A DNA stretch of 64,000 nucleotides, taken from NCBI GenBank assembly GCA_015680685.1, contig MNCI01001978.1, forward strand, positions 153,341-217,340. The letters run 5' to 3'. The position numbers and the translations under genes were made by a program. This DNA is from Gnetum montanum. Its lineage: Eukaryota > Streptophyta > Gnetopsida > Gnetales > Gnetaceae. A model generated the notes under the pieces. It searched no databases. It saw nothing but the letters and a program-made list of their open reading frames with translations, and was not told where the DNA came from. Shown piece by piece: positions 47,201 through 58,512 of the stretch; position 1 is the stretch's first letter; each line of letters starts with the position of its first letter.

Positions 47201-47789
47201 TGACACTACCCCGTGGGGGCATCCAGATGCTCTACCACCTCCACCGCACCAAATCAATGCTACTATTCACACGAACTCAGTCCATATCATTTCTAGATGG
47301 GATGGTTCAATCCCATGTAACCATCGGTGCTAGCCCCGATCTCGCAGTGTCAGCCAATGCTCACACCCATGCATGAAGAAACGAGCCTCCAAGGATGCAC
47401 GTTTTAGCATTACCTAAATTCGCTGTCAGGTGACCGCACAATAGAAAACTCCTCCATGAAAATCAAAGACACAGCGTTGCATAGCCAAGACAAGGGATTT
47501 TCAAGACATGCACCTCAAACATCCCTCCCACTTCTTCTAACCCTTGAAGAACTTGCAATCAAGTTCGTGAATGCGCTCAAACTCTGCAAGCTACTCCAAG
47601 GGAAGGCACAACCTATGTACTTGAATCCATGAAAGGCTATTTTCTAGATGCTACGATGACGAAATAGTCACCCAAATTAATAAAATCCCACAACCATAAT
47701 CAACAGCGAGGCACCTGCAAGTGTGTGGAGAAAAAAGAGTACAGATTGCTCTTCATTTCTCGGCTTGTGCAAGTGAACTCACCACTATC
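44246..47789 (-). repeat. 644-bp ETS-type repeat array in the IGS (subfamily b)
   Basis: CTACTAGGC markers at 44581, 45223, 45867, 46512 and 47156 give steps of 642-645 bp. Relative to the 604-bp units near 18S, each unit has about 40 extra bases around TCAGCCAATGCTCACACCCA. The left edge joins the 29-bp satellite at GGGCATGAGACATAGCATGG; the right edge breaks mid-unit at CCACTAT. Several units keep frames of 60-150 codons, but not at the same place, so they are not genes. Confidence 0.9.
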
Positions 47790-48430
47790 GAAATTCAGAG
47801 TTTAGTGATCGAACAACCAAAAAATCCTTCATGAAACCCAAAGACAAAGCATCGTGCAGATAGAACAAAGGATTTTTGAGACATCAGCCTCAAACATCTG
47901 TTTGACTGACCCTAACCCATGGAGAACTTATTTCTGAGTTTGGGCATGCGCTCAAAACTCGACAAGCTACTCCAAGGGAAGGCACAACGCAAGTTCCTGA
48001 ATCCAAAAAAGCTTATTTTTGAGATTGTATGACCATGAAATGGCCACCCCAATAATAGAATACATGACCCGAAATGAACAGTGAGGTACCCGCAAGGGCA
48101 TGGAGAACAAGAGACTATGTCCTCTTCATTTCTCAACTCATGCAACTAAACTCGCCACTACCACCCATATGCTACTAAGTAATCAAATCGGTGACAAGGT
48201 AGAGAGAGCATGCACCTGATGCGACCCCGCGGGGGTGTCAAGATGCTTTGCTACCTCAACTACACCAAATAAATTCACACGAAATCATTCCATATCATTT
48301 TTTGACATGATATTTCAATCCCGTAGAGACATCAGCATTGACGCCCCATGCACTCGATGCATCCATCTTGCAAAAGAGCTCCTAAAACGTCTGAGAGAAC
48401 GTTTAGGACAGATAGTGCAAGATCACCAAA
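47790..48430 (-). repeat. ETS-type repeat copy (subfamily c)
   Basis: One divergent unit, with CCCATGGAGAACTTATTTCT and a CTACTAAG marker at 48172. It is closer to the copies at 20 kb and 57 kb than to the adjacent 644-bp array, so the boundary at 47790 is a junction between two subfamilies. Confidence 0.8.
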
Positions 48431-48657
48431 ACTACTTCTTTGGGTAGCCAAGCCCACCGAACATGCCCACAACACTACAAGCCTTCTATCTCGAATCATA
48501 AACGAGGACACCACCTTCTCTGAGGTTATCCTTCTTCGCAACAAGGCTAGTGAGTCATGGGCATGAACAACAAGGATGTGATATCATGGTCAGGGGCAAG
48601 GCATCCTTGGGGGGACAAACCCATGTATCGCTCTATCACTCCAACCACTCATCAACT
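48431..48657 (-). other. ETS leader copy attached to promoter 25
   Basis: Conserved type-A leader (CCCACCGAACATGCCCACAA, GAGGACACCACCTTCTC, CTTCTTCGCAACAAGGC). As at module 1, it is joined on its downstream side to ETS-type repeat, so the arrangement ETS repeat-leader-promoter occurs twice in the window. Confidence 0.65.
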
Positions 48658-48723
48658 CTACCTCCCCCTATATATGTTGATTGGGCCAGTTTCAGCCATA
48701 CCATCCCGCACCCTTATAAATTT
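48658..48723 (-). promoter_or_regulatory. Spacer Pol I promoter module 25 (type A)
   Basis: Perfect TATATAGGGGGAGG core, intact upstream element. Positional equivalent of module 1, 42.68 kb away, but with no 18S next to it. Confidence 0.8.
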
Positions 48724-51424
48724 GGTCACCAAGGATCAAATCAATGACAGTGCTCTCAGGGACAGCGCTCTCATGTCCATAGCAGAACCTACACTAGAGG
48801 AGGATGCACTCAAGGAGAACACTCTCCCAAGGGCTGCTCTAAGCGAGGGTGCTCTCACAGAGAACATTCTTAAGGAGGACGCTCTCGAGAACGACGTCCT
48901 CGGGAAGATCGCTTCTAAGGAGAAAAAAGTCCAATCTCAAGGAAAATGATCTCAAGGAGGGCATCCCTAGCAAGAACGATCTCAAGAAAGATGTTCTAAT
49001 GTAGGGAAATCTCCATGAGAACGCTCACAACAAGGCCGATCTCAAGGAGAATGCTAGCAACAAGGCCGATCTCGAGGAGAACACTCTCAGAGGTCTCTCC
49101 TGGAAAGAGTGACCTCCGTGACTGCGTCCTCCAAGAGGGAGCTCTCAACGAGGGTGCTCTTGCAGAAGACACTCCTAAGGAGAACAAAGTCCAAATGGTG
49201 GCTCTAATGGAGAAAGCTCTCAGCGAGAGTGATCTCATGAAGAACATTCGTAAGGAGAATGCTCTCGAGGACGTCGTCCTCACGAAGACCGCTCCCAAAG
49301 AGGGTGTTCTCAAGGAGGGCATTGTCCACATGAACACTCTTACGTGTGTAACACAAGTTGTTGTCATTGAAAATGCTCTTGTGGAGTCTGCTCCAATGGA
49401 GGTCCCTCTGAGGAAGGGTGCACTCAAGGAGGGCACTCTTCAACAGAATGCTCTCAACAATGGTGATCCAGGGAGAACACTCCCACTGATGGCCCTCTCA
49501 AATAGAATGCTCTTTGCAAGATCGTCCTTAGGGAGACCACTCTTAGAGAGGTATTCTCAGAGGGCACTCTTGGGAAGGGTGCTCTATGAGAGAACATACT
49601 TAGAAAGGATCATCCCAAGAACAACACTCACGTGCATAGCACAAGGTGCTCCCAAGGGGAACACTCTCGAAAAGGATGCTCTAACAGAGGGTGCTTTCAG
49701 AGGAAGGTGCTCATACAGACAATGCTCTCAAATAGGGCATCCTCTAAGAAGGTGTTCTCAAGGAGGATGACATTCTCCAAAAAAATGCTCTTGATGAGGG
49801 TACTCTTGAGCTAAACACTCACGTGCTTAATGCAAGGTGCTCTCATGGGCAATGCTTTCAGAAAGTCTGCTCTCAGGAATGACGCTCTCAAGGAGGGCAC
49901 TCTTTGACAAAACGCTCTCCAAAAAGACACTCTAGGAAGAACTATCCAACTGAGGGCCCTCTTAAAGAGAATGCTCTAACAGAGGGCACTCTCAATGATA
50001 ATGCTCCACTGGAGAGCGATCTCATGTAGAATGCTCTTAAGGATGATGCTCTCAAAGAGGGCGTCCCCAGAGAGACCGAGCTAAAAGAGGGAGTTCTAAT
50101 GGAGATAGCTCTCCAATAGAACAATCTCAACAAGAGCACTCTCGGGGAGAACATTCTTAAGAAGGACACTCTCCAAGAGGGCATCCTCAGCGAGAACATT
50201 CTCAAGGAGGGCATTCTCCAGGAAGGCACTCTTAAGAAGGGCACTCTTTGATACAAGCATTCTCAATGATGACACTCTCAAGGTGAACACTCTCATGTGC
50301 ATAACGTGAGGTGCTCCCATGGAAAATGCCATCATGGAGGGAGCTCTCAAGGAGAACACTTTTGTAAAGACCACTCATAGGAAGAACACTCTTAGCAAAG
50401 GTGATCTAAATAAGGGCACCCTTTTCCAGAATGATCTCAACGAGTGCACTCTAGGGAGAATGCTCTGGGAGAGGGCACTCTCAAAGAGAACACTCTAACA
50501 AAGGGTGCTTTGATGAAGAACGCTCTCAAGGAGGGCATCCTCAGTGAGACCTCTCTTAATGAGTGTGCTGTAATGTAGGACGCTCTCCAAGATAATGCTC
50601 TCAACAACGGCGCTCTCAAGGAGAACACTATCATGCACGTAACACAAGGTGCTCTCATGTGGAATGCTCTAAGGGTGCTCACTCTAACGAAGATCACTCT
50701 CTAAGAGAGCACCTTCTGAGAAGGAGCTCTTAATGACAGTGCTCTCAAGAAGAACACTCTCACATGTGTAGTGCAAGATAATCAGTGAAGGTGTCCTCAG
50801 GAAGAATGTTCTCATAGAGGTTGCTCTCAGGGAAAACACTCTCGTGAAGGGCACACTCTAAAAGAAGGCACTCTTCGATAGAACGATCTCAACGAGGGCA
50901 CTCTCTCAAAGAGAACACTCTTCTGAAGGCCCCTCTAATGAAGGGCATTCCTAAGAAGAATGCTCTCATGGAGGGCGATCTCACCGAGCTCGCTCTCAAG
51001 GAAGCCATTCTAATGGAGGCCACTCTCCAAGACAATGCTCTCAAAAAAGGTGCTCTCAAGGAGAACACTGTCACATGCGCAATGCAATGTGCTCTATAGG
51101 AGAATGCTCTATGGAAGGCCACTCTGAGGGAGAGAGCTCTCAAGGAGAATGCTCTTGAGAAGGGTGATCTCATGTAGAAAACTCTTAAAGAGAATGCTCT
51201 CAACAAGGGCGTCCACAGTGAAACCGATCTCAAGGAGGATGTTCTAATGGAGGTAGCTCTCTAAGAAAAAAATCTCAACAAGACAACGCTCTCAAAAAAG
51301 GTGCTCTCAGGGAGAACACTCTTACGTGTGCAATGCAAGGTGCTCTACAAGAGAACGCTCTATGGAAGGCCACTCTGAGGGAGAGCACTCTCCAAGAGAG
51401 AGCTCTCAATGAGGGTGCTCCAGG
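48724..51424. repeat. 15-bp-period satellite, collinear with 6.0-9.0 kb
   Basis: 15-mer satellite matching 6044-8965 in order and content. For example the CCTCCGTGACTG segment at 49.11 kb matches 6.71 kb, and the GTGCTCTA.GAGAGAACATAC segment at 49.58 kb matches 7.18 kb. No gene seen. Confidence 0.87.
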
Positions 51425-51651
51425 AAGAACGCTCCAGGGCAACCAACCCCACGTAACATGCCCGCAACGCTGCAAGCCTTTTATCTTAAATCGTAAATGA
51501 GGACACCGCCTTCTCTAGGGCTATCCTTCTTCGCAACAACGCTCATGGCTCACGGACATGAACAATGAGGCCATGATATTGTGGGCAGGGCAAGGCATCC
51601 CTGGGGGGAGAAACCCATGTATCGCTCTATCACTTCGACTGCTCGTCAACT
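51425..51651 (-). other. ETS leader copy attached to promoter 26
   Basis: Full-length conserved type-A leader, equivalent to 8966-9183. Confidence 0.64.
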
Positions 51652-51717
51652 CTACCTCCCCCTATATATGTTGATTGGGCCAGTTTCAGCCATACCATCC
51701 TACACCCTTATAAATTT
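51652..51717 (-). promoter_or_regulatory. Spacer Pol I promoter module 26 (type A)
   Basis: Perfect TATATAGGGGGAGG core. Its counterpart, module 2, has a damaged G-run, so that change arose after the duplication. Confidence 0.79.
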
Positions 51718-54268
51718 GGTCACAACATAGCACCTGAATGAGAGTGCTCTCAGGGAGAGCGCTCTCATGTTCATGGCGCAAGGCACTCTCGGGGAGGACG
51801 CTCTCAAGAAGAACTCTCTCGGAAGGGCCGCTCTAAGCGAGGACGCTCTCACACAGAACATTCTTAAGTAGACCATTCTCGAGGATGCTATCCTCAATGA
51901 GACCGCTCTCAGTAAGGATGCTCTTAACGAGAATAATTTTGAGGTGAACACACATGAGAGCGCATGATGCTCTGAAGAAAAACACTCTCACGGATGCCAC
52001 TCTAACAGAGGCCAATCTCAAGGAGAACACTCTTAGGGAGAGCACTCTTTGATAGAATGCTCTCAATGAGGGTGCTCCACGGAGAACACTGATGATGAGG
52101 ACCCTCTCTAGGAGAATGCTCTTCAAGAGGCCACTCTCAAGGAGAACGCTCTCAGGAAGGGCGATCTCACATATAATGCTCCTAAGGAGAATGCTCTAAA
52201 GGAGGGTGTCCCCAATAAGACTGATCTGAAGGATGGCATTCTAATATGAAGGTAGCTCAACAAGGGCACACTCAAGGAGAACACTCTCACGTGCATAAAG
52301 CAAAGTGCTCTCAGCAAGAACACTCCAAGGGAGAGCGCTCACTAGGAGGGCACCCTCCAAGATGGAGCTCTCTATGAGAGTGCCCTCCTAGAGAACACTA
52401 TAATGTACTACAAAGTGCTCTCAAGAAAGATGCTCTCAAGGAGATCGCTCTTCAAGATGCCACTCTAACGCAGAAAGCTCTCCATGAGAACGCTCTCAAG
52501 GAGGGCACTCTCAGGGAGGGCGATCCCATGGAGAAAATTCTTAAGAAAGAATGTGCTCAATGTGGGTGCTCTTGAGGTGAACACTCTCATGTGCATAATG
52601 CTAGGTGCTCCTCATGGACAACACTTTCATTGGATCTTCTCTTAAGGAGAACGCTCTTGCAAAGGCCACCCTCAAGGAGGGCGCTCTTCAATAAAACATT
52701 TTCAATGATGGCACTCCACAGAGAATACTCAAATGGAAGGCTACTTTAGTAGGCCACTGTCCAGTAGAACGCTCTTAGGGAAGGCAATCTCACATACAAC
52801 ACTCTTAAGGAGGATGCTGTCAAGGAGGGCGTCTTTCTGGGAGGATGTCCTTCGAGAGCGAGCTCTCAACAAGGGCACTCTCGAGGAGAACACTCTCATG
52901 TGACTAACGCTAAGTGCTCTCAGGGAAGTTTCTCTCAAGAAGAACACTATCTGAAAGGCTACTCTAATGGAGCACACTCTTAGAGAGGCCGCTACCACTG
53001 ACTACATTCTTAAGGAGGATGCTCTCCAAAAGGGCATCCTCAGTGTGACCATTCTCAGGGAGGGCATTCTCAAGGAAGGCACTCTTAAGAAGGGAACTCT
53101 CTGATCCAAGTGTTCTCAATGATGGCACTCTCAAGGTGAACACTCTCACATGCATAACGAAAGGTGCTCCCATGGACAATGCCATCATGGAGGGAGCTCT
53201 CAAGAAGAACGCTTTCACAGAGACTGCTCTTAGCAAAGGTGATCTAAATGAGGGCACCCTTCGACAGAACAATCTCAATGAGCGCACTCTAGGAAGAATG
53301 CTCCGGGAGAGGGCACTCTCAAAGAGAACACTCCTCAGATGGTCGCTCTAACAGAGGGCACTCTGAAGAAGAATGCTCTTAAGGAGGGCATCCTCAGCCA
53401 GACCGAACTCAAAGAGGATGCTGTAATGCAGGACGATCTCCAAGAGAATGCGCCCAACAACGGTGCTCTCAAGGAGAACACTATCATGTGTGTAACACAA
53501 GGTGATCTCAGGTGGAACACTTTGAGGGTGCTCGCTCTAATGAAGAATGCTCCCTAAGAGGGCACCTTCTGAGAAGGAGCTCTCAATGATGGTGCTCTCA
53601 AGAAGAACACTCTCATGTGCATAGCACAAGATAATCGGAGAAGGCATCCTCAAGAATAACGTTCTCACAAAGGCTGATCTTAAGGAAAACGCTCTCATGA
53701 AGGGCACGCTCTAAAAGAAGGAACTCTTTGACTAAATGATCTCAATGAGGGTGCTCCTAGTGAAGGCACTCTCAAAGAGAACGCTCCTCCAAAGGCCTCT
53801 ATAATGAATGGCACTCCTAAGAAGAATGCTCTCATGGAGGGTGATCTCACCGAGCCCACTCTCAAGGAAGCCATTCTAATGGAGGCCACTCTCCAAGACA
53901 ACACTCTCCACAAAGGCGCTCTTAAGGAGAACACTCTCACATGCGCAACACAAGGTGCTCTAAAGGAGAACACTCTAAGGGAGGTCTCTCTAAAGGAGAG
54001 AGCTCTCAAGGAGAATGCTCTCGAGGAGGGTGATCTCACGTAAAATGCTCTTAAAGAGAATGCTCTCAACAAGGGTGTCCCCAGCGAAACTGATCTTAAG
54101 GAGGGTGTTCTAATGGAGGTAGCTCTCCAAGAGAAAAATTTCAATAAGGCTGCTCTCTAGGATAACACTCTTGCATGTGTAACGCAACGTGCTCTTAGGG
54201 AGGTCTCTTTGAGGAAGAGTGCTCTCCAAGAGGGAGCTCTCAACGAGGGCGCTCCGGGAAGAACGCTC
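51718..54268. repeat. 15-bp-period satellite, collinear with 9.25-11.8 kb
   Basis: 15-mer satellite in the same order as 9250-11799, with a single unit where the other copy has the seven-fold 16-bp run. No gene seen. Confidence 0.86.
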
Positions 54269-54485
54269 CAAGGCAACCAACCCCATGGAACATGCCTGCA
54301 ACACTGCAAGCCTTTTATCTCAAATTGCAAATGAGGACACAGCCTTCTCCAGGGCTATCCTTCTTCGCAACAAGGCTCGTGGGTCACAGACATGAACAAT
54401 GAGGCCGTGATATCGTGGGCAGGGCAACGCATCCCTAGGAGGAGAAACCCACGTATCGCTCTATCACTCCGACCGCTCGTCAACT
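54269..54485 (-). other. ETS leader copy attached to promoter 27
   Basis: Full-length conserved type-A leader, equivalent to 11800-12002 but without the short deletion seen there. Confidence 0.64.
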
Positions 54486-54551
54486 CTACCTCCCCCTATA
54501 TATGTTGATTGGGCCAGTTTTAGCCATACTATCCCACATCCTTATAAATTT
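54486..54551 (-). promoter_or_regulatory. Spacer Pol I promoter module 27 (type A)
   Basis: Perfect TATATAGGGGGAGG core; equivalent of module 3. Confidence 0.79.
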
Positions 54552-55405
54552 GGTCACGAAGGACCAGCTCATGGAGAGTGCTCTCCCTGAGAGCACTCTT
54601 GCATGTGTAATGCAAGGCACTCTTGGGGAGGGCGCTCTCAAAGAGAATGCTCTCGAGGAGGGTGCTCTCAAAGAGAACACTCTCCTAAAGGCCACTCTAA
54701 TGGAGGGCACTCTCACAGAGAATGCTCTTAAGGAGGATGCTCTCCAAGAAGGTGTCCTTAAGAAGACCGCTCTCAAGGAGGGCATTCTCAAGGAGGGCAC
54801 TCTCCCAAAGAATGCTCTCAACAAGGACACTCTCAAGGAGAACATTCACATGAGGGTGCAAGACGCTCTCATGGAGGGTGCTCTCAAGGAGAACGCTCTT
54901 GTGGAGGCTGCTCTGATGGAGGTAGCTCTCAGGGAGAATGCTCTCAAGGAGGGCATTCTTCGACAGAATGCTCTCAACTAGGGTGTTACAGGGAGAACAC
55001 TCCCAATGAGGGCCCTCTCAAGGAAAAATCTCTTCAAAAGGCTTCTCTAACGGAGGGCGCTATCAACGAGAATGCTCTCGAGGAGGGCATCCCTAGTGAG
55101 ATTGATCTCAAGAAGGGTGCTCTCCAAGAGAAAGCTCTCAACAAGGGTGCAACGCAAGGTGCTCTTAGGGAGGGTGCTCTTGGGGAGGGCATCCTTTGAA
55201 AAGGAGCTCTCAACGAAGGTACTCTCGAGGAGAACAATCTCATGTGTGTACCACAAGGCACTCTCAAGGAGAATGCTCTCCGAAAGATCGCTCTCATGGA
55301 GAACATTCTTAAGGAGATGCTCTCAACCAAGCGTTGGCTGAATGGACCTTCATGACCAAATTTANCGCTTTCAACCAAGCGTTGGCTGAATGGACCTTCA
55401 TGACC
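54552..55405. repeat. 15-bp-period satellite between promoters 27 and 28
   Basis: The left part matches 12.07-12.35 kb and the right part matches 29.28-29.78 kb; the 16.8-kb 418-bp array that separates these in the first copy is absent. Confidence 0.82.
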
Positions 55406-55412
55406 AAATTTA
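55323..55412. other. Assembly joint: N flanked by identical 42-bp sequences
   Basis: 55323-55364 and 55371-55412 are identical, separated by six bases including the N at 55365. The repeated piece includes the start of promoter module 28, so the apparent partial second promoter is probably an unmerged contig overlap. Confidence 0.75.
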
Positions 55413-55471
55413 TAAGGGTGTAGGATGGTATGGCTGAAATTGGCCCAATCAACATAAATAGGGAGAGATAG
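55406..55471 (+). promoter_or_regulatory. Inverted spacer Pol I promoter module 28
   Basis: Plus-strand module, equivalent of module 4, sharing its left flank GTTGGCT.AATGGA.CTTC. The core is TAAATAGGGAGAGA, with the TATA element damaged. Confidence 0.64.
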
Positions 55472-56644
55472 TATTCTCCCTGGGAGCGTGCACTTAAGGA
55501 GGATTCTCTCAAGGAGGGCATCCTTAGGGAAGACTGTTCTCAAGGAGGACACTCTCCAAGAGAATGCTCCCCATGAGGGCGATTTTGAGAAGAACACTCT
55601 CACATGCGTAGAGCAAGGTGCTCTCAATGAGGGCACTCCAAAGAAGAAGGCTATCATGTGTGTAGCATAAGGTGCTCTTGAGGAGAATGCCATCAACGAG
55701 AACACTCTCTAGGAGAGCGATCTCATGGAGGACGCTCCCACAGAGAGCGTGCTCATGATCAGCATGCTCAAGGAGGGCACTCTCACAGAGAACACTCTCA
55801 CATGCGTAGCACAAGGCAATCTTAGGGAGAATGCCCAAAGGAAGGTCACTCTCCAGGAGGGTGCTCTCAACAAGAACACTATCATGTGCATGAAGCAAGG
55901 TGCTCTTATGGAGGGTGCTCTCAAGGAGAACGCTCTCTAAAAAGCTGCTCTAATGAAGGGAGCTCTCAACGAGAACACTCTCATAGAGCATGCTCTTAAG
56001 GAGGACGTTCTCAAGGAGGGTGTCCTTAGGGAGACCGTTCTCTTGGAGGGAACTCTTAGGAAGGGCACACTCTGAGAGAAGCATAAGGCACTATTAGAGA
56101 GAACTCTCTGAGGGAGCCCACTCTTAGGAAGAGTGCTCTCTTGGAGCACGTGCCTCCGAGATTGTGCTCTCAATGAGAACACTCTCACATGCTTAGCAGA
56201 AGATGCTCTCGAAGAGGGCGATCTCAAGGAGAATGCTCTTAGGGAGCACACTCTTAAGGAGGATTCTCTCGAGGAGGACATCCTCAGGGAGACCATTCTC
56301 AAGGAGGGCACTCTCCAAAAGAACGCTCTCAATTAGGGCGCTTACGTGGAAAATGCTCCCAGGTGCATAGCGCATAGTGTAAGGCACTCTCAAGGAGGGC
56401 GATCCAAAGGAGAATACTCCCACATGCATAGCGTAAGGTGCTCTTAGGGAGAACGCTGTCAGCAAGAATGCTCTCCATGGAGGGTGCTTCCACAGAGAGC
56501 ACGCTCACGTTTACCATGCTCATGGAGGGTGCTCTCATGGAGAACACTTTCAGGGAGGACACTCCCAGGAAGAGCACTCTCCAAAAAAATGCTCTCAACG
56601 AGGGTTCTCTCATTGAGAAAGCTCTAAAATGCATAATGCTAGGC
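55472..56644. repeat. 15-bp-period satellite, similar to 29.9-32.2 kb
   Basis: 15-mer satellite with the landmark order seen at 29.9-30.3 and 31.7-32.1 kb (GAGAGCACGCTCACGTTTACC near 56495). It stops abruptly in ETS-type repeat. No gene seen. Confidence 0.82.
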
Positions 56645-58512
56645 TCAAATAAGGGATTCTCAAGACATGAGCCTCAAACATCCGTCCAACTGCTCCTAAC
56701 CCCCATAGAACTTACTGTAGAGTTTGAGCATGTGCTCAAACTCAACAAGCTACCCCAAGCGAAGGGACAACGTAAGTTCTTGAATCCACGAAAGCTTGTT
56801 TTCAAGATGGTACGGCCACAAAACAGTCACCCAAATTAATAAAATCCTTGATCCACAATGAACAACGAGGCACCTGCAAGTGCATAGAGAACAAGAGAGA
56901 CCAAGTCCCTCTTCGTTTCATGGCTTGTGCAAGTGAACTTGCCACTACCACCCATGCGGTACTAGGCAATCGAATTGGTGATTAGGCAGAGAGAGCATGC
57001 ACCTGAAGCTACCCTATGGAGGATGTCCAAATGCTCCACCACCTCATTCCCACCAAATCAATGCAATTGTTTGCACAAAATCAATCCATATCATTTTCAG
57101 AAAGAGGATCTTTCAATCCCATAAAGCCATCAATGGTGGCTCTGATCTCGCAAAATCCACAACAATCACACCAAGGCATAAAGAAATAAGCCTCTTAGGA
57201 TGCAGGATAACACCTACCCGAATTCATCGTCAAGTGACCAGACAACCGAAAACTCCTTCGTGAAACCAAAAGATAGAGCGTTGTGCAGCCAAAACAAGGG
57301 ATTTTCGAGACATGAGCCTCAAACATCCGTTCGACTGCCCCTAACCCATGGAGAACTTACTGTCAAGTTTGGGCATGCACTCAAAACTTGACAAGCTACT
57401 CCAAGGGAAGGCACAACGCAAGTTCTTGAATCCACTAAAGCTTATTTTTACAATGGTATGACCATGAAATAGTTGTCCAAATTAATAAAATCCTCGATCC
57501 GCAATGAACAATGAGGCACCTGCAAGTGCATGGAGAATAAGAGAGACCAAGTCCCTCTTCGTTTCTTAGCTCATGCAAGTGAACTCGTCACTACCACCCA
57601 TGCGCTACTAGGTAATCAAATTAGTGATTAGGCAGAGAGAGCATGCACCTGACACTACCTCGTGGAGGGCGTCCAGATGCTCTACCGCATCAACCCCACC
57701 AAATCAATGCAACCATTTGCACCAAATCAACCCATATCATTTTCAGAGAGAGGATATTTCAGTTCCATAGAGCTATCAATGGAGGCTCTGATCTCCCAAA
57801 TTTGTAACAATCACACCCAGGCATAAAGAAATAAGCCTATCAGGATGTAGGGTAACACCTACCCGAATTCACCGTCAAGTGACCGTAGAACCGAAAACTC
57901 CTTCGTGAAACCCAAAGATAAAGCATTACGTAGACAAAACAAGGGATTTTCAAGACATAAGCCTTAAACATCTATCTAACTGCCCCTAACCCATGGAGAA
58001 CTTACTGTCGAGTTTGGGCATGCACTCAAAACTTGACAAGCTACTCCAAGGGAAGGAACAACATAAGTTCCTGAATCCACGAAAGCTTATTTTCGAGATG
58101 GTGCAAAAAAAATGGTCACCTAAATTACTAAAATCCTCGATCCCAATGAATAGAAAGGCACCTACAAGTGCATGGAGAATAAGAGAGACCAAGTCCCTCT
58201 TCATTTCTCAGCTCGTGCAAGTGAACTTGCCACTACCACCCATGCGCTACTAGGTAATCGAATCGGTGATTAGGCAGAGAGAGCATGCACCTGACGCTAC
58301 CTCGTGGAGGGTGTCTAGATGCTCTACCACCTCAACCCCACCAAATCAATGCAACCATTTGCACGAAATCAACCCATATCATTTTTAGAGAGTGGATCTT
58401 TCAATCTCGTAGAGTTGTCAATGGTGACTCCGATCTTGCAACATCCGCAACAAACACATCCAGGCATAAAGAAAAATGCATCTCAGGATAAAGGGTTCCA
58501 CCTACCCGAATT
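56645..58512 (-). repeat. ETS-type repeat array (subfamily c), about three units
   Basis: Markers at 56959, 57605 and 58247 are 646 and 642 bp apart. Units share CCCATGGAGAACTTACTG and CATTTTCAGAGAGAGGAT with the copy at 20.06-20.75 kb. Flanked on both sides by 15-mer satellite and not next to a promoter. Confidence 0.88.

Noticed and set aside
44246-47789. Decayed retroelement coding region
   Set aside because: Moderate-length frames exist in single units but are not shared between units, and no reverse transcriptase, protease or integrase motif is seen.
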